Assembly: GCF_963678975.1 (NCBI RefSeq)
Contig: NC_089279.1
Coordinates: 29,110,525 to 29,174,524 of the forward strand
DNA: 64,000 bases
From: Dysidea avara
Taxonomy: Eukaryota; Porifera; Demospongiae; Dictyoceratida; Dysideidae
Reading direction: 5' to 3'
How positions within the stretch are numbered: position 1 is the first letter of the stretch; every line of letters begins with the position of its first letter. The notes beneath the pieces are model-generated. The model was not told where the DNA came from. It ran no database searches and saw only the letters and a program-made list of their open reading frames with translations. The position numbers were made by a program, and so were the translations under genes. Below are positions 36,401-48,896 of this stretch, one piece after another.

Positions 36401-39300
36401 GATTCTTAATCTGTACAATTCAATTCATTGAATGAGACCAAGTTTAGCGAATTTGGTAAGGGAAACCCACTGTACGTTTAAGGTTTGCATACTGAAGTAA
36501 CGAATTTCTCCCATAGAAAATTGTATGGAGCGCGCATTATGGTGGAGTTAACTGTTAACAACTGCCACTATGAAAGTGTTACAACAAATGTTTGGATGCC
36601 ATTGTATAGAGAAATTCAAGGGCTTTGTTTTTATGTATGGTTTGTCGGGCAAATTATGGATTCTCACGGGCGTACTTTTGCCCTTTTTGTATATAATGCA
36701 AATACATGTATTTTCTATTGAGCAAGAAACAATGGCTGTTCAAAAAAAAATTCAACTGATCAGTGGGACCAAGCTAAAGCTACAAAAAGGACAAGAAGCA
36801 GTTTTTAGGCTGTTTTAATGCATATTTCATAAGAATTAAGGGTAAAATTTAGTGCTTTGTAAAACACAAGGGAAATGGTTTTGGGAGTTTTTTTAAATTT
36901 ACAAAATCACCCCAAATCTCCATCTTCTTATTATTTCGCACGTCTACAGCCCTCAGGAAGTAGATATCAGCACTAAAAATGTACGGCGTATTTTAAAATC
37001 AGGTCTGTGTGGTATTAAAATCTTTGCTTTCTAAGGCGATTACGAGATATAGAGCAAGAGTCGTGGCTTTGAGACGCCATTCACTCATGAAGCCATAAAA
37101 GCAAAAGTATAGCAGTTTTAAAAATGCCATTTGAAGCAACGCACGGGACTAAAACTCATCAAGATACATTAAACATAAATGCTACTCACTGAAATTTGTT
37201 TCTGGACATTTTAGAGTTCTTCAGCTCACGTCAGTGAAGTGGGTGTGGCCCATAGCCTGTCACTGAAACCGCATTCTGGGAACTTTCCTAAGGGCTGTTA
37301 CAGTCGTTTATCAGTTAAAAATCGACTTAACAAGCCTCGTAAGCTATCAGAAATAGCGTAACCCTTCGAATCGAAAGGGGTTTGTGTCCCCTTTGTACGC
37401 GATCGAAAATTAAAGGCAACTCCGAAGCTTTGGGAGAAAGAATTTTCGAAAGAAAACAGTATCGCCTTCCAGTATATGTATCAGGCCTCATAAGCTACCG
37501 GAAATTTAATTCAGAAGGTTGCTATTGATGTTCAACGTGGCAATGCTGCTTCTGTAATGGCAACAATTCCATCATCACAGGATTAGGCAGAGTTTGCCTC
37601 TCTACCCACTGTTTGAGCATGAAGACCTTTTCTTTTATTATTATTATTATTATCATCTTTTATATTAAACAAAAAAATTTCCTAAAAAGAGGCGTGTCTC
37701 CTTTGTACATGATCGAAAGATTGAGAGCAGTTGCCTTAAGGATCTGCACGAGAGAAGACTAAATAATAGCTACAGATATAGCTACTTTTTACAGATAGGT
37801 ATGGTTTTCCAGCTATATAATTTCAATGCCTTTATTGTTGTGGATCAAAGCATTTAACACGTTGGGTGAATACAGCCTGTGCATGATCATGCCTTTTCAG
37901 AGTCTATAGCTATTCCATAAGACCAAGAGTTCCTCTTTCTATATTATGAACTCTTGATAAGACTGATCATGAGTCCATACTCTACCTGTAGCTAGTAGAC
38001 AGATGCTTGAGCATCATGAAGCAAGCCTTCATATACTATGTACTATATTACTTTATGCAGTGCACACCATTTTTGGTCAACAACAGGATACAGACAGACT
38101 AAAAGGCCTCTGGCCTACTAACAACTATTTTTTGTCTGTTTTTATACATGTCCATAATTTAATACTATAAATACTGATACCAGCCATAAAATTGTGTTGT
38201 CAATGTGCATGGACATGAAAAGTTCAGAAACTGGGGGGGGGGGGGGGGGGGGGGGGCAAAAGATTGTAAATTTAAACAAGTAGAATAGGGATCGAAGTTG
38301 TGATTCTGAAAAAAACTTCACAAACAAGAAGTAATAGGGATGGTGATTCACAATACTGTTTAATACATCAATACAAGCCAAGCAGTTGGATTTGTGTACA
38401 TTGAATTTAAGATTCCTATTTCGGCTTTATATTTTAACAGTCGAAATAGGAATCTTAAATTCAATGTACACAAATCCAGCTGCTTGGCTTGTAATGATGT
38501 ATTAAGCAGTATTGTGAATCACCATCCCTATTACTTCTTGTTTATGCAGTTTTTTTCGGAATCACAACTTCGATCCCTATTCTACTTGTTTAAATGTACA
38601 ATTTTTTGCCCCCCTAGTACTATCAAGATCACGATTTTTAATAGCTATCACGATAATCGATTGATCGCCACTATTGCTCAGCTCTAGGCAAGTTATTCTG
38701 TTTATGGCAATAAAATGCTTGATACATTTGCCCTCACTTTTCCAGTGAAATGTAAAGCCGTAGCAACCTTTTGCCAGATAACGTCATAGATTGCAACTCT
38801 TCGACTGGCTAGAGCTCCAATCACCATCTCAATAGTTGCCTGTATTATGTTTATGACAGGCATTAACCATTCCTCACTGCATATATTAGATAAGGAAATC
38901 ACTGGTGGAAAAATCAAGGTGGTAGCAAAGTATGGGATCATCACAGTTTTGGATCAAAGCTATGATGTGTGTGATCTGGTCCAGCAGATTGGCAAGCAGT
39001 GCCCGATCCCTGCAGGTATAGTAAAAGTTGTGAAAGATTGAATAAAGTATGTGAAAACTTTCAGAGGTGTTGTCAGAGCTTGTGTACATGTTATGCATTG
39101 ATTTTTAATATTTAAAGGTCCTTTGTCTGGTTCTGCAACAACAATGGTCCCTTCAGATGTTCCTCCGGTGAGTATTATTAACTCAGAAACATGACTTGTA
39201 TTTCGCTGTTTCTTTACAGGGAAAATACCATGCTGACATTGAAGGCACTGACCAGGATGGAAAGCCTATGATATGTCTCATGGCCGAATGTCAATTGTAA
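33424..39300 (+). CDS. ML-domain secreted lipid-binding protein, copy 5 (ML5)
   Basis: Exons 33424-33529, 33582-33680, 38890-39015, 39118-39167, 39220-39300 (TAA) give 153 residues. Signal peptide is MKVAFVLASFCLVLVTA. The ML domain shows SACTIDTSC, FSPDPPEKGKNVTITASG, KEITGGKIKVVAKYGIITVL, CDLVQQIGKQCPIP, VPSDVPP joined to GKYHADIEGTDQDGKPMICL, ending AECQL. This is the most divergent intact copy and the one closest to the general phosphatidylglycerol/phosphatidylinositol transfer pattern (DQDGK before the last cysteine pair). Intron 1 is 52 bp, not a multiple of three, and has an in-frame TGA, which shows that this intron must be spliced. Intron 2 (5.2 kb) carries a 3.1-kb hAT insertion. 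Secreted lipid binding is inferred from the family. Confidence 0.88.
33681..35597. other. Intron 2 of ML5, left part
   Basis: No exon or element is recognised. The ORFs are short and domainless. Confidence 0.5.
35598..38686. mobile_element. Large hAT element, 3.1 kb, composite
   Basis: Termini TAGAGCTGAGCGATAGT and ACTATTGCTCAGCTCTA are flanked by an exact 8-bp duplication GGCAAGTT (35590-35597 and 38687-38694). Subterminal TATCACGATA repeats occur on both sides. I see no intact transposase; the ORFs inside are short. It contains three CTCTAATAGAGCAGTCA-type motifs (35893-35962), an (ATT)n tract (about 37637) and the foldback at 38231-38615. Confidence 0.85.
38231..38615. mobile_element. Foldback element nested in the hAT element
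   Basis: Arms of about 170 bp are nearly perfect reverse complements (TCAATGTACACAAATCCA, GTGAATCACCATCCCTATTA and so on) around a tiny loop at about 38430. A long poly-G run starts the left arm and GCCCCCC ends the right. Such a palindrome could extrude a cruciform and is prone to assembly error. Confidence 0.85.
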
Positions 39301-39584
39301 TTGAAGGAACTATTCAAACTACTGGTTGACTATGTTGCCTGACTTTTTTGTTGCTGAATACTAGCTGCTATTTAGGATTTGTGTGTGTGTGTTTAAAGGA
39401 TTTTAAAGTTACAATTATCATTATATTTTCAAGTCCTGTTTATTAGGTGATCGTTTTTATTAAGAATAGACCTGCCTTGGGAAATTACCCATGTCATTAC
39501 TTTAGAATGAAATGACCTACGTAGCTATTGATCATAACCTCGACCTCATATATAGCAGTACAATGCAAACATTGTGTATAAAAT

Positions 39585-40912
39585 CATGAAATTTTCCACA
39601 TTAGTAGCTAGTAATCCTCATGACATGTGTTTTTGATATAGTTCCATCGCATATTTGACCTTTGGTGACATTTATGGCCATTTTACACAAAAATTTGACC
39701 ATTTCTGTTTTTATCTCCCTGAGGCATTAATTATATAACATGGTACTAAAGTAAAGATGAATGAAACAACATGGCTTTTATTTGAATTTAATAGGTCATT
39801 TCATTCCAAAGTTATAATCATTTGTATTACCCATGAATTTTACCTCCCCACAGGTAATTTACACCCCAAGGGCAGGTAAACTCAAAGAATTTTGTGTCTA
39901 ATAGAGTAGGAGCTGGTATTATGAGACGGCAGGTATTATGGGACACCTTGCTGTATTGTCATGATATTCTTGTCATTAACACTTGTTTATGTAGTGTGAA
40001 CATGCTGTGATAATATGGGCTATAATACCTTCTCCAGTATTGCAGTATGCAAAATTTATAGCAAAAATGGATCTACATGGCCCTGTAGTTGAAAAATGAG
40101 ATAAATTTAAAGCTGCACATATGCACTGCTATACGCACATTAGCTAAGTTTTTGGTTGTGTGAACACTACGTCAACCTGTAAATGTGAGAAAAGCTATTA
40201 GTTAATTAAATTTCAAATATTTGATTAGTTGGAATTAAGCACACAAACCTCTGTTGGCAGCAAAGACTACACATTAAAGGGGCGTGGCTTAGGCATTTTA
40301 CAATTTTAAATAATTATCATCAATATTGTAAGGAATTATTTTCTTCCTTATTTGTCTTAATTTTCTGCATTATAGCTACTTGCTACTTTTAAAAATTTAT
40401 ACCACCAGTAAATAGAACAGTAGTGACTGTAACTACATCTCAAGTTTCAATGGTTTGGGTGATGTCCTTTGGTTTTTACAAAGGATTAAATATGTGTATC
40501 TCATAACTCATTCAAGATCCCATAATTAGGTCATTGACCATGCCATGCTCTACTGTGTATTATTCTGCTCAGAAGAATGATTATTGAATACCACACATAG
40601 ATATCAGGATAGGTACACTATGTGTGCCTTAAATTTGGAAGTCTGAAATTAAATTTCCCTTTAAAGCAACATGGATTTAAATTTTCGCGTCTCATAACTG
40701 CAGCATCTACTCTAAAAAGTGATCTTAACTTCAAAATGGAATTACTTATTAACTTCAAGTTGAAAGATTGGTAATTAATGCCTCAGGGAGTTAAAGACAA
40801 AAATGGTCAAATTTCTGTACAAAAATGGCCATAAAGATCACCAAATGTCAAATCTGCAATGGCAATAGATCAAAAAATACATATCATGAAGATGTGGAAA
40901 GTCTCATGGTTT
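39585..40912. mobile_element. TIR element, about 1.3 kb, downstream of ML5
   Basis: Diverged inverted arms of about 170 bp (ATGGCCATTTTACACAAAAA / TACAAAAATGGCCATAAAG; CTCCCTGAGGCATTAATTA / TAATTAATGCCTCAGGGAG) lie at 39585-39760 and 40760-40912. The centre shows no coding domain. Confidence 0.7.
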
Positions 40913-41599
40913 ATGCTAATTTTTGGGACTATACATGTTAGGCACTAGTTAGAATATATCATTGTAAGATTACGTGAGAGTAGTATTGTTAGTACACATG
41001 ATGTGAAGTTGTATCCTTTTCCCCTATGCCAATTGCTTGCTGCAGCGGACGAGACTTATCACAGTCAACTCCCCCCATCCATACATGCTGGTGCTGTGAC
41101 CAGGACAACATAATTATGATAACTACATACTAGTGGGAATTTGACATACTGGTAAGATGACTAACTGTTTAGAGAACATGCAGGTCAATGCTCTTAGTCT
41201 TAGTCCACTTCTTCACACGACTGTGAAGAATCTCTGAATTTGTAATCCTACACCTTGTTCTTGGGGCACCACTGCTATCAAAGTCAGCCAATTTGGAGAA
41301 GAAAAACGAACTAAACATGTGGGACTCTACTTCTATCGGCACCTAGTTTATGCCATTGGTACTTCAGGAAGAAGTTAATAATCTGGCCTTCAGCAATTCC
41401 CCTTCTTGAAGGTAGTGTAAGTCTGATAGGCTTACACTAACCCTTTGGAATGGTGAACAACACAACACTCAAAAGGTGTTTTAAATAAAATTGACTGGTG
41501 GTGTATGATGATGGCTCCATTCAGTAATGAATGATATAGTGTCCTGGTGGGCTTTCTTTGCTTTCCTTACAACCTTGGTTTGTTTATTTCTATTCCTTG

Positions 41600-42245
41600 G
41601 AATAGTGTCTTTATAGTCATTTGTAACACCTCTCAGTTTTTTTAACTTGAGGCAGCTTCGCCATTCTCCTCTTCAGGGGATCCTCTCCTTTTCCTCTTGG
41701 TAGACTTAGTAGCAGTTGGTGCACTGATGACCAACAGTGGTGATGCTTGGTCACTTGAAACATCATTATCCACAATGTCAGAGAGGTTGTCATCAGAATC
41801 ATGTGCAGCAATCTTTATCAACCGCATTATCTCAAGGGGCCACACCCATTTTTCTTTGTGTTTGGTGGTAATGAAACTTCTCTGCCGTCATCACTGTGTA
41901 CTTGCATTAAGGTGAAGGACAGGTTGTCGTCTTACACCTACATTTGCTAAATGTAGACCTAAGGAATGATTCAGTCGGTACTGCTGGCAAAACTCTCTTA
42001 AAAGGTTTAAGGTCACATCAACTTTGTGATTCAGGAACTTGGTGTTTTCATCCAGTGGTGCATTGTGGATTCGACCGCCACATCTCAGGAACCCTTCCTT
42101 ATCGAGAAATATTCTGAGCTGTCATACGAGGATGAGCCTCTTAAAGTTTGGTGTGGACAGATTCTTGATTTCTATCCAATAAACTTCTTGTTGGCATGAG
42201 TGAATCAACTGTATTCTTGCTTTGTCCAGTTCAATGGCAGTGAGT
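41600..42245 (-). mobile_element. Fossil LTR-retroelement piece (BEL/Pao-like pol)
   Basis: The minus strand retains a short segment like the region before the integrase core of BEL/Pao-type elements (EGFLRCGGRIHNAPLDE) and flanking fragments. The piece is broken in several places, lacks recognisable LTRs here, and looks old. Gypsy affiliation is not excluded. Confidence 0.5.
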
Positions 42246-43221
42246 GGTCCCTTTGACACTTACACTTTGTTGCATAAGGTTTCTAGTCATATTTCACTTG
42301 CATGGGCTATTTTTGTATGACACATTCTGGTACAAACTATATTTAAGCGATGATGGTAGATGACTTGAGTGAAATGTGGAAAATTATGTGAGATGACATT
42401 AACCATTCTACAAGTCTTGAAGTAGCTACATGTTTGAAGCTTATCAAATATTACCATGTAAAGAAATGGTCTTTGTAAAGAGAGGTGGTCTTTATTAAAG
42501 GTGACCACTAATAAAGTGGTCTAATCAGTTAGATTGTCCAGTATGCCATATATATTTAGACCCTTGTGGTCTTTGTAAAAAGGTGAGGTGACCACTAAAT
42601 AAGGTTTTTACTCTAGAATAATGATAATAATTTAACCATTTCCATTGTTTCCAATTGCCTGTGACCCAATTAGCAGAAAGAAGCTTTGGGTGTGAAATCT
42701 CATAGCAACAAGGTTTAATATGAGATGATTTACCCAAATATGAAAAAAATTAATTTTGTTTTCTTGCAACTTTAGCATGTGCCAGGAAGAATGCATGATA
42801 TTTCAAAATTCAGTCACATAATTATTATAAAATTAGATTTAATACCGTGCTAATAATTCTGTCATGCAACATCAATTCCATTCATTTTTAATAATTACTG
42901 AAATACCAGGTTTTTTTGTTATTGCTAAGGAAGTGCAATCAAAACAAACCCTATTAAATAAAGCACAGAAACAATGCACACAACTATGCTTGGTATTACA
43001 TTTTGTATACTTGTTTTCTGACAAAGCTTACATTTATAATTATGCACATATGAAAGGACCCCTTAGCCTTTTTCTTTTCTGTGTTTGGGAAAAAAAACAG
43101 GGAAAAAGTGGTCTGGCTATATTATATATATGACGGTCTAATCTCTGGTAGCCTACAAGGCCAGCACTGTCAATTTATAAATGCATTCATGTGTTACGTT
43201 GTTCTAGCTAAAAGAAGACAG
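42246..43221. other. Gene-free stretch
   Basis: At 42465-42605 there are short repeats of GTGGTCTTTGTAAA and GTGACCACTAA in both orientations, perhaps the edge of a mobile element. Nothing else is recognised. Confidence 0.4.
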
Positions 43222-43542
43222 AAAATAATTAAAACATGGGAATAGAGATCAATGAATAAGTAAAGAAACAAGAGCCAAACAAGCCAGAATGTTAAACACA
43301 CAGAGATCTCTATTTGGACTCAATGGATATGGTAGAAACTAAGGAAAAAAAACAGTAGCTAGTTTCTCCATAAATCAGGGGCAGATAAGTACTGAGATTG
43401 CTTCTATATAAATGTTTATTTGAGTCCAAACAGAGATCTCTGTGTGTTTAACATGCTGGCTTGCTTGATCAACTCTTGTTTCTTCACTTTTTTCAGCGCT
43501 CTCTATTCCCATATTATGCATGTTTTAATTATTTTTACACTA
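43222..43542. mobile_element. Foldback element, about 320 bp
   Basis: The arms AATAATTAAAACATGGGAAT and AACACACAGAGATCTC have reverse complements on the right (GAGATCTCTGTGTGTTTAAC, then GCATGTTTTAATTATT), with a centre of about 100 bp. Confidence 0.75.
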
Positions 43543-44329
43543 ATTTGTTTAGTTTTTATAAACCCATTTATGTACAGCTAACATGATAATAAGAGTTGCT
43601 AAACATGTATATCAAGTTATATTAGTCATTATGTATAGTAGCCGTTAAGTAGCCATCAGAGTTAGTAAACACCAGTGCAATGTTTCATTACTATTGAATG
43701 TACTTTGTACTATACAACTTTGACATATCCAACTATAGGCAGTGTATAGCATGCTGTTGTCAGCAATAGTATGGCTTATGATTTGTGCTGCTAAGTGATC
43801 ACAATAAGTCAAGTACACAACAACATGTTGCTCTGGTATGAACTTAATATACTGTGGTTAAATATAGGTAATGATATAAGGTTTCCAAATGAATTTGTTA
43901 ACATAAATAGATTGGATAGTTATTAACACAATTAGCACGTTGGTCACCCTTGCAGAAACTAAGTCAGAAGATCAATGGCAAAGTGAACCTATAATTGCTT
44001 GAGAATGGGTGTTATCATTGTAATATGCATTTAAAAATAGGTCATGGGACATAGGAAGGAAAGTTATGTAGTTTTTATCCCCCAAAAAGCACACACATTT
44101 TTCTCTAGCCCTGTGGAAAAAAAATGTGGTTCATGATATAATTATTTTCAAAACCAAATTGAGTTATGACAGTTACCAGTTCAATTCTCCCTTTTTTAAA
44201 ATTCAGAAACATTATAGCTACTTGTAAAAAGCTATTAATGTTAGCTAGCTACAAACCGCACAAGGATTTTTTTTGTTTTTTCTCCTTTCTCCAACTTTTC
44301 AAACACACCTTAAGTAGCTAAAGTCTTTG

Positions 44330-44405
44330 AGCAGGCTGTAGGACCAGGTGTCCTACAGACCTTCAGCACTTGTGCTGTAAAGCATTAATAAATAAATAAA
44401 TAAAA
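44330..44405 (+). mobile_element. LINE 3' tail fragment
   Basis: CAGGCTGTAGGACCAGGTGT, then CTGTAAAGCATTAATAAATA and an (AAAT)n tail, similar to 1043-1112 and to the 3' end of the LINE at 25397-25480. It lies just downstream of the RIG-I-like gene, in the opposite orientation. Confidence 0.5.
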
Positions 44406-44468
44406 TAAAACAAACAAACAAAAGGACTCGTAGTACGTTACAATGACAAATTGTTACCGTTAAATAAT

Positions 44469-46682
44469 TTACATTTCTGAAACACTAAATGTAACATCTT
44501 TCCACTTCTTAAAAGTATCCCTCCCATCCTTTGTTACAAACACAAACTTGTCACAGCCAAGACATGGCAAAGCTCTACCCACTTTTGGCCAGACTGTTTC
44601 AACACCCCATGGATGATCACACTCATTACAATGAATTCTGTATTTCATTTCTGTCCCTCCTCTGACAAAAGGCTTTTCATGCTCTTTACGAGTGTACTTA
44701 CTGAAGATATCTTCAGAAATAACAACATGTTGTGTGTAAACACGGCGTAGATCTTTACCATGACACACAAAACTGTCACATGTGCCACATAGTATCTTAA
44801 TATCTTCAATTTTGTGCAACTTCTTCTGTTCTTCTGCAAGTTTCTCTTCCCTTTCTGCCTTATCAATACTGTCCTTTTGAATCATATGAAGCTTAGAAAT
44901 CCATTTCGATATTGGTTGCAGATTGTTTTCAATTGCAATGGTAACAAGATGGTTCTTTTCTTCATTTTGTATTTCTTGAAACTCTTTAGGGGTTCCCTTA
45001 CCGATGATTGCATAGCACTTGCTATCCATGGCACGGGCACGACCTTTTGACTGAATAAGAGCAATTTCATTAGTGACATGTTGATAGCGAATGATAAGAT
45101 TGCAAGCAGGAATGTCAATTCCTTCTTCCAGAACTGACGTAGCTACCAGGAGGTTTAATTTACCCTCACGAAAATTCTTGATAACAGCATTTTGTTCTTC
45201 CTGTGTCATACCTTTGAATTCATGCTTGCCATGCCCAGTAACAACTCCAGCTAGAACACAGCCATTTAATTCAGGTTGTCTTAGGATCCACTCTTTCATT
45301 TTCACGGCATTGTCAACTTCAGTAACAAATATGATGGCTCTGTTATCTGCTGAACTATGGAAGTTCTCAAAAATCAATTCCTTTAATTTGTCCAATTTAG
45401 GATTGGTAGTGCTTGTAACCTGTTGCACTTCTTGATGAAATGTTTCAAGCATTTCTTGTAGTTGTGCTTCAACCTCGGTAGCTTTCTCCTTCCTGGGTGA
45501 CCTCAATTTATTACGCATGACTGACAGCGAGTCTTTGTATTCATAATCAAAGTAAAACTGAAGGATTTTGGTGTAGTGTTGGAGATGCTCAATTACAGCA
45601 CGAACATTTCTTTCTTTTTCTGCATCTGATCTCAATTTGGATTCACGTAACAGAGCTGAGAGATGGTTCATATAGCCTTGTTCACTGAAGCCCTGGGCAG
45701 CTAATTTTCCTGTAACTTTCTCTATAACACTGTCCAACTTTTTAATGTATTTTATCAACAAGGTTTGAAAATCATCACTGATCCTTCGACCTGGAATTGG
45801 AACTACTTTATATTGTGTCTTAGTAGTAAAACGCCACAGCTCAGCTAAATTCTCATTAACAGTAATGTATCCAGCATCAGCATCCATTAGAGCACCAAGT
45901 GTCATTAAATGATCAATGGTTTTGTTAAAATCAGGCTTACGACTGTCTCCAGCTCCTGGTGAAGCAGTTAATCCAACTATCTGTGGCAGTTGAGTCTCTC
46001 CTTTTCTTAACTTGACCTTGAGATATTCAATCATGATGGATGCATAAGAAGACCGACCTTTACAGTAATGGCATTCGTCAAAAACTATCAGTGAAATATC
46101 CTTCAGCAACACATTTTTGGTGTGAAGATCATTCTTCAACAGGTCAGCTGTACACACAACTATATCATGTGTGCTCAGTAGGGTAGACAAGGAAAATGAA
46201 TTGCTACTCTCTCCAGTAACATACATAACTTTGGTTCCCTTAATGCGATGCTTTATTTCTTCATATTGCTGGCTAGCTAATGGAATTTTTGTGACAAGGT
46301 AAACCACCTTCCCTTTCCTGCCATAACGGTTCAAATTTTTACAAATGATCATACAAGCAACTAAGGTTTTTCCTGTACCAGTTGGGGCTACTATGATGCA
46401 GTTATTTCCTTGTAATCCTGGAGTGGCCAATTCTGTCTGGTACTGCCGAATGATTACATTATCTTCCAGATAAATTTCAAAATTAATTGGGTTTGCTAGC
46501 AATTCAGAAAACTCTACAACAACAAAAATATTCTACACATTACAATACAAATCATGAAATACCTGTTTCATCACTTTTTAGCTTTTTTGGTGGACTACTT
46601 GGTTCTTGATCCAGGCACAAGTTTAGCGATGACAAAATGTCTTCCTTTATTTGTAACACTCTTTTTGTACCAGAGGATGAAC
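44469..46682 (-). CDS. RIG-I-like receptor helicase (3' exons)
   Basis: The last two exons are 46682-46563 (linker) and 46513-44469 (stop at 44469). Counting from the Met at 46502: Q-region YQTEL, motif I APTGTGKT (39-46), motif II DECH (142-145), motif III TASPG, a helical insert (about 225-390) as in RIG-I/MDA5/LGP2, motif IV AIIFV, motif V ATSVLEEGIDIP (454-465), motif VI QSKGRARA. The C-terminal domain has Zn cysteines CGTC (572-575) and CNEC (625-628), DHPWGV and KKWKDVTF, the RIG-I regulatory-domain pattern. The family binds viral double-stranded or 5'-triphosphate RNA in the cytosol and signals through N-terminal modules. Splice phase is 1 at both linker ends. The linker holds a basic PPKKLK. 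The whole helicase plus C-terminal domain in one exon is notable. The first exon was not found. Confidence 0.93.
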
Positions 46683-48896
46683 CTGCCAATGTAAGCATTA
46701 CAGAAATAATAACATGTAAGTATTTCAAACTATACATGTGTATGTTTGTGATATATATGTGTGTACATGAGTACGCTTGCAGACCAAAACAAAACAAAAA
46801 CTGTAAGAAAGAGCTTGACTTTAAAACAACAGACAATGTTTACAATGTAAAACCGAAGTGATCAAACAATGCCTGTATGGCCAAAAATATCACCCAAAAA
46901 CCAGCTTCACAATACCATCCTAGCGCCTTGGCAGTATTGGTTAGGTATAACCAAGCCCAAAAGTGCCTTCATTGTTCAACTATCCCTCTAGGGACCTGCA
47001 GGGAGGCAACGAGTTAGCCTGTGGCACAGGGAGTCAGAAACATGAACCTGAAAACTATGCTGAATGCAGAAAAAATTCCAGATCAGGTGGTGACTTGATC
47101 CACAGACAGCTTCAGTACAACCCTAAATGCTCCCAATAGATTGCTACATAACTTTAAATTCTCTACTGACTGACTGACTAACTGCCTGCCTACCTGATGT
47201 TTTCAGACAAGTGTACAGTAACTCAATAACGGCTAAGGCTATGGGCTTGATTCTTTCTCTGTTCGATGTCGCTTCAGCCGACAGGTGCCTTTTGGTATAC
47301 CACAGTGGGTTACCGATGCACACATCATGGACTTACCTTTGTCCTCCTTTGCGTCCCATTTCTTTTTGCTGACAGCCCAAAACGTCAATTCATGGTAGTG
47401 TGATGGCCTCCCTATGTTTATAACAGGAATCGTCTGTATTTTCCGTGGTGACTGGATTGATTGCAGAGGCACTTCTCATATTGTTCTTTATTTGTAATGC
47501 TGTGACATAGCTGAAAATGAAGTGTAATAGCCACTTCATTTTGAGTAAGTAATTGGTAGTTGGGGCGCACGTTCATTTGAAAACATTACCTTTGGCACCA
47601 TCTGTTCTTTTGACGTGGCATGAGCGGGTTCACCAGTCATAATAATGTTACAAAAAAGTAAACAAACAAACAAACAAGTATAAGGAAAATTTAAGAATTA
47701 TAAGTTCGATTAGGGATCATAGAAAAAAAGTAGGGACTGGTATAGACTGAATTAGGGATTAAATGTCCAATAGTATATCTGCAGGTGTAGGTGATCTCCC
47801 TCCCTTGTTTCCCAAAAAATTTCTATGATCCCTAATCTTCCTTATACTTTAAAGTTACACAGGTGCATGGATATCATCACTTTTACTTTGACAAAGGAAA
47901 CCACTGGGACATCACCCTGTGGTTAGAGTGATATAATGATATAGCCCTGACCACAAATGCCTTTGATACTGAGATACTACAAAGCATCAATTTCCCTTTG
48001 ATTATAGTTTTACATTGTTGGTTGGATATGATGATAATACATTTAGTTGGTGCCATTTGGTTACTAGTTGATGATGTTGGTTCCTGTTTATCATTTACTG
48101 ATGTGGGTTGCAGAGATGTCTCTAGCCTAATATTGGCTTCTAAGTTGGTCAAAATGTACGTACTAGCTGCTGAATCCTGTATGCTGAGTTTGATATCTGT
48201 TTTAGGACCTTGAGTTATACTGACCATGGATGATATAATTTTTGGTTGCTAATCCTGCTGGTTGGTAAAGTTTGCAACGGAGTTGCAATGTATAGCAATT
48301 TTTACTGTCCAAATATCCTGAACTAAATCATTCTGGATATGCTATGGATATCTGTCTTTCCAGATATCCTGCAGATAGTGACATCATCACTTATAAAATA
48401 TGACATATATTTACCATGAATTCACTTGCTATACTAATATTATCAGAAGCAAGCATATTATTTGTACAACGATATTACTTTAAATTATTAGCAACTATCC
48501 TGATGGTTTCAAATTACTATCTGGATATTGAAATACTATCCGGATATCTGGACAATATGGATATCTGTTTCAGCCCTAGTATGCAGCCACACTAATTCTC
48601 CCTTCTAATGTGGTTTCCCATGAATTTTTCTGTGACAAAGTTCCTTTCTGATGTTGATAGTTGGAATTGGCTCGCACTAAGTCAAAGTCCTCTGTCATTC
48701 ATTTACGGAGCAGTTTGGCAATTCACATGTTAAGGTAGTGTTGGGTCCAGGCTCAGGTCTGCCAGTTCCATACGAAAGCTTTTGTATGACATGTTGAATG
48801 AAACATTAATTTCACTATCTCACAGCCCATGGGCCTCCCCATTGTCACCTAGTTAATGAGGTGACAAGAAAAGATTCCTATATCCAATTCCTAGAG
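46683..48896. other. Intron of the RIG-I-like gene, right part
   Basis: At 47225-47500 lies dispersed repeat family D copy 2 (see 29110-29430). At 48290-48600 there is a region rich in GGATATC repeats ending GTTTCAGCCCTAGTA, possibly one end of a hAT element. The ORFs at 47883-48227 and 47998-48213 are antisense to each other and have no domain. Confidence 0.4.

Noticed and set aside
36485-36818. Possible transposase ORFs within the 3.1-kb hAT
   Set aside because: Two overlapping short frames without hAT transposase motifs or a DDE/RW signature.
38142-38381. Small ORF with a proline run
   Set aside because: It spans a poly-G tract and one arm of a foldback element.
47883-48227. Extra exon of the RIG-I-like gene
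   Set aside because: The frame is Ser/Thr-rich but has no flanking splice sites in phase 1 that I could find, and no domain.
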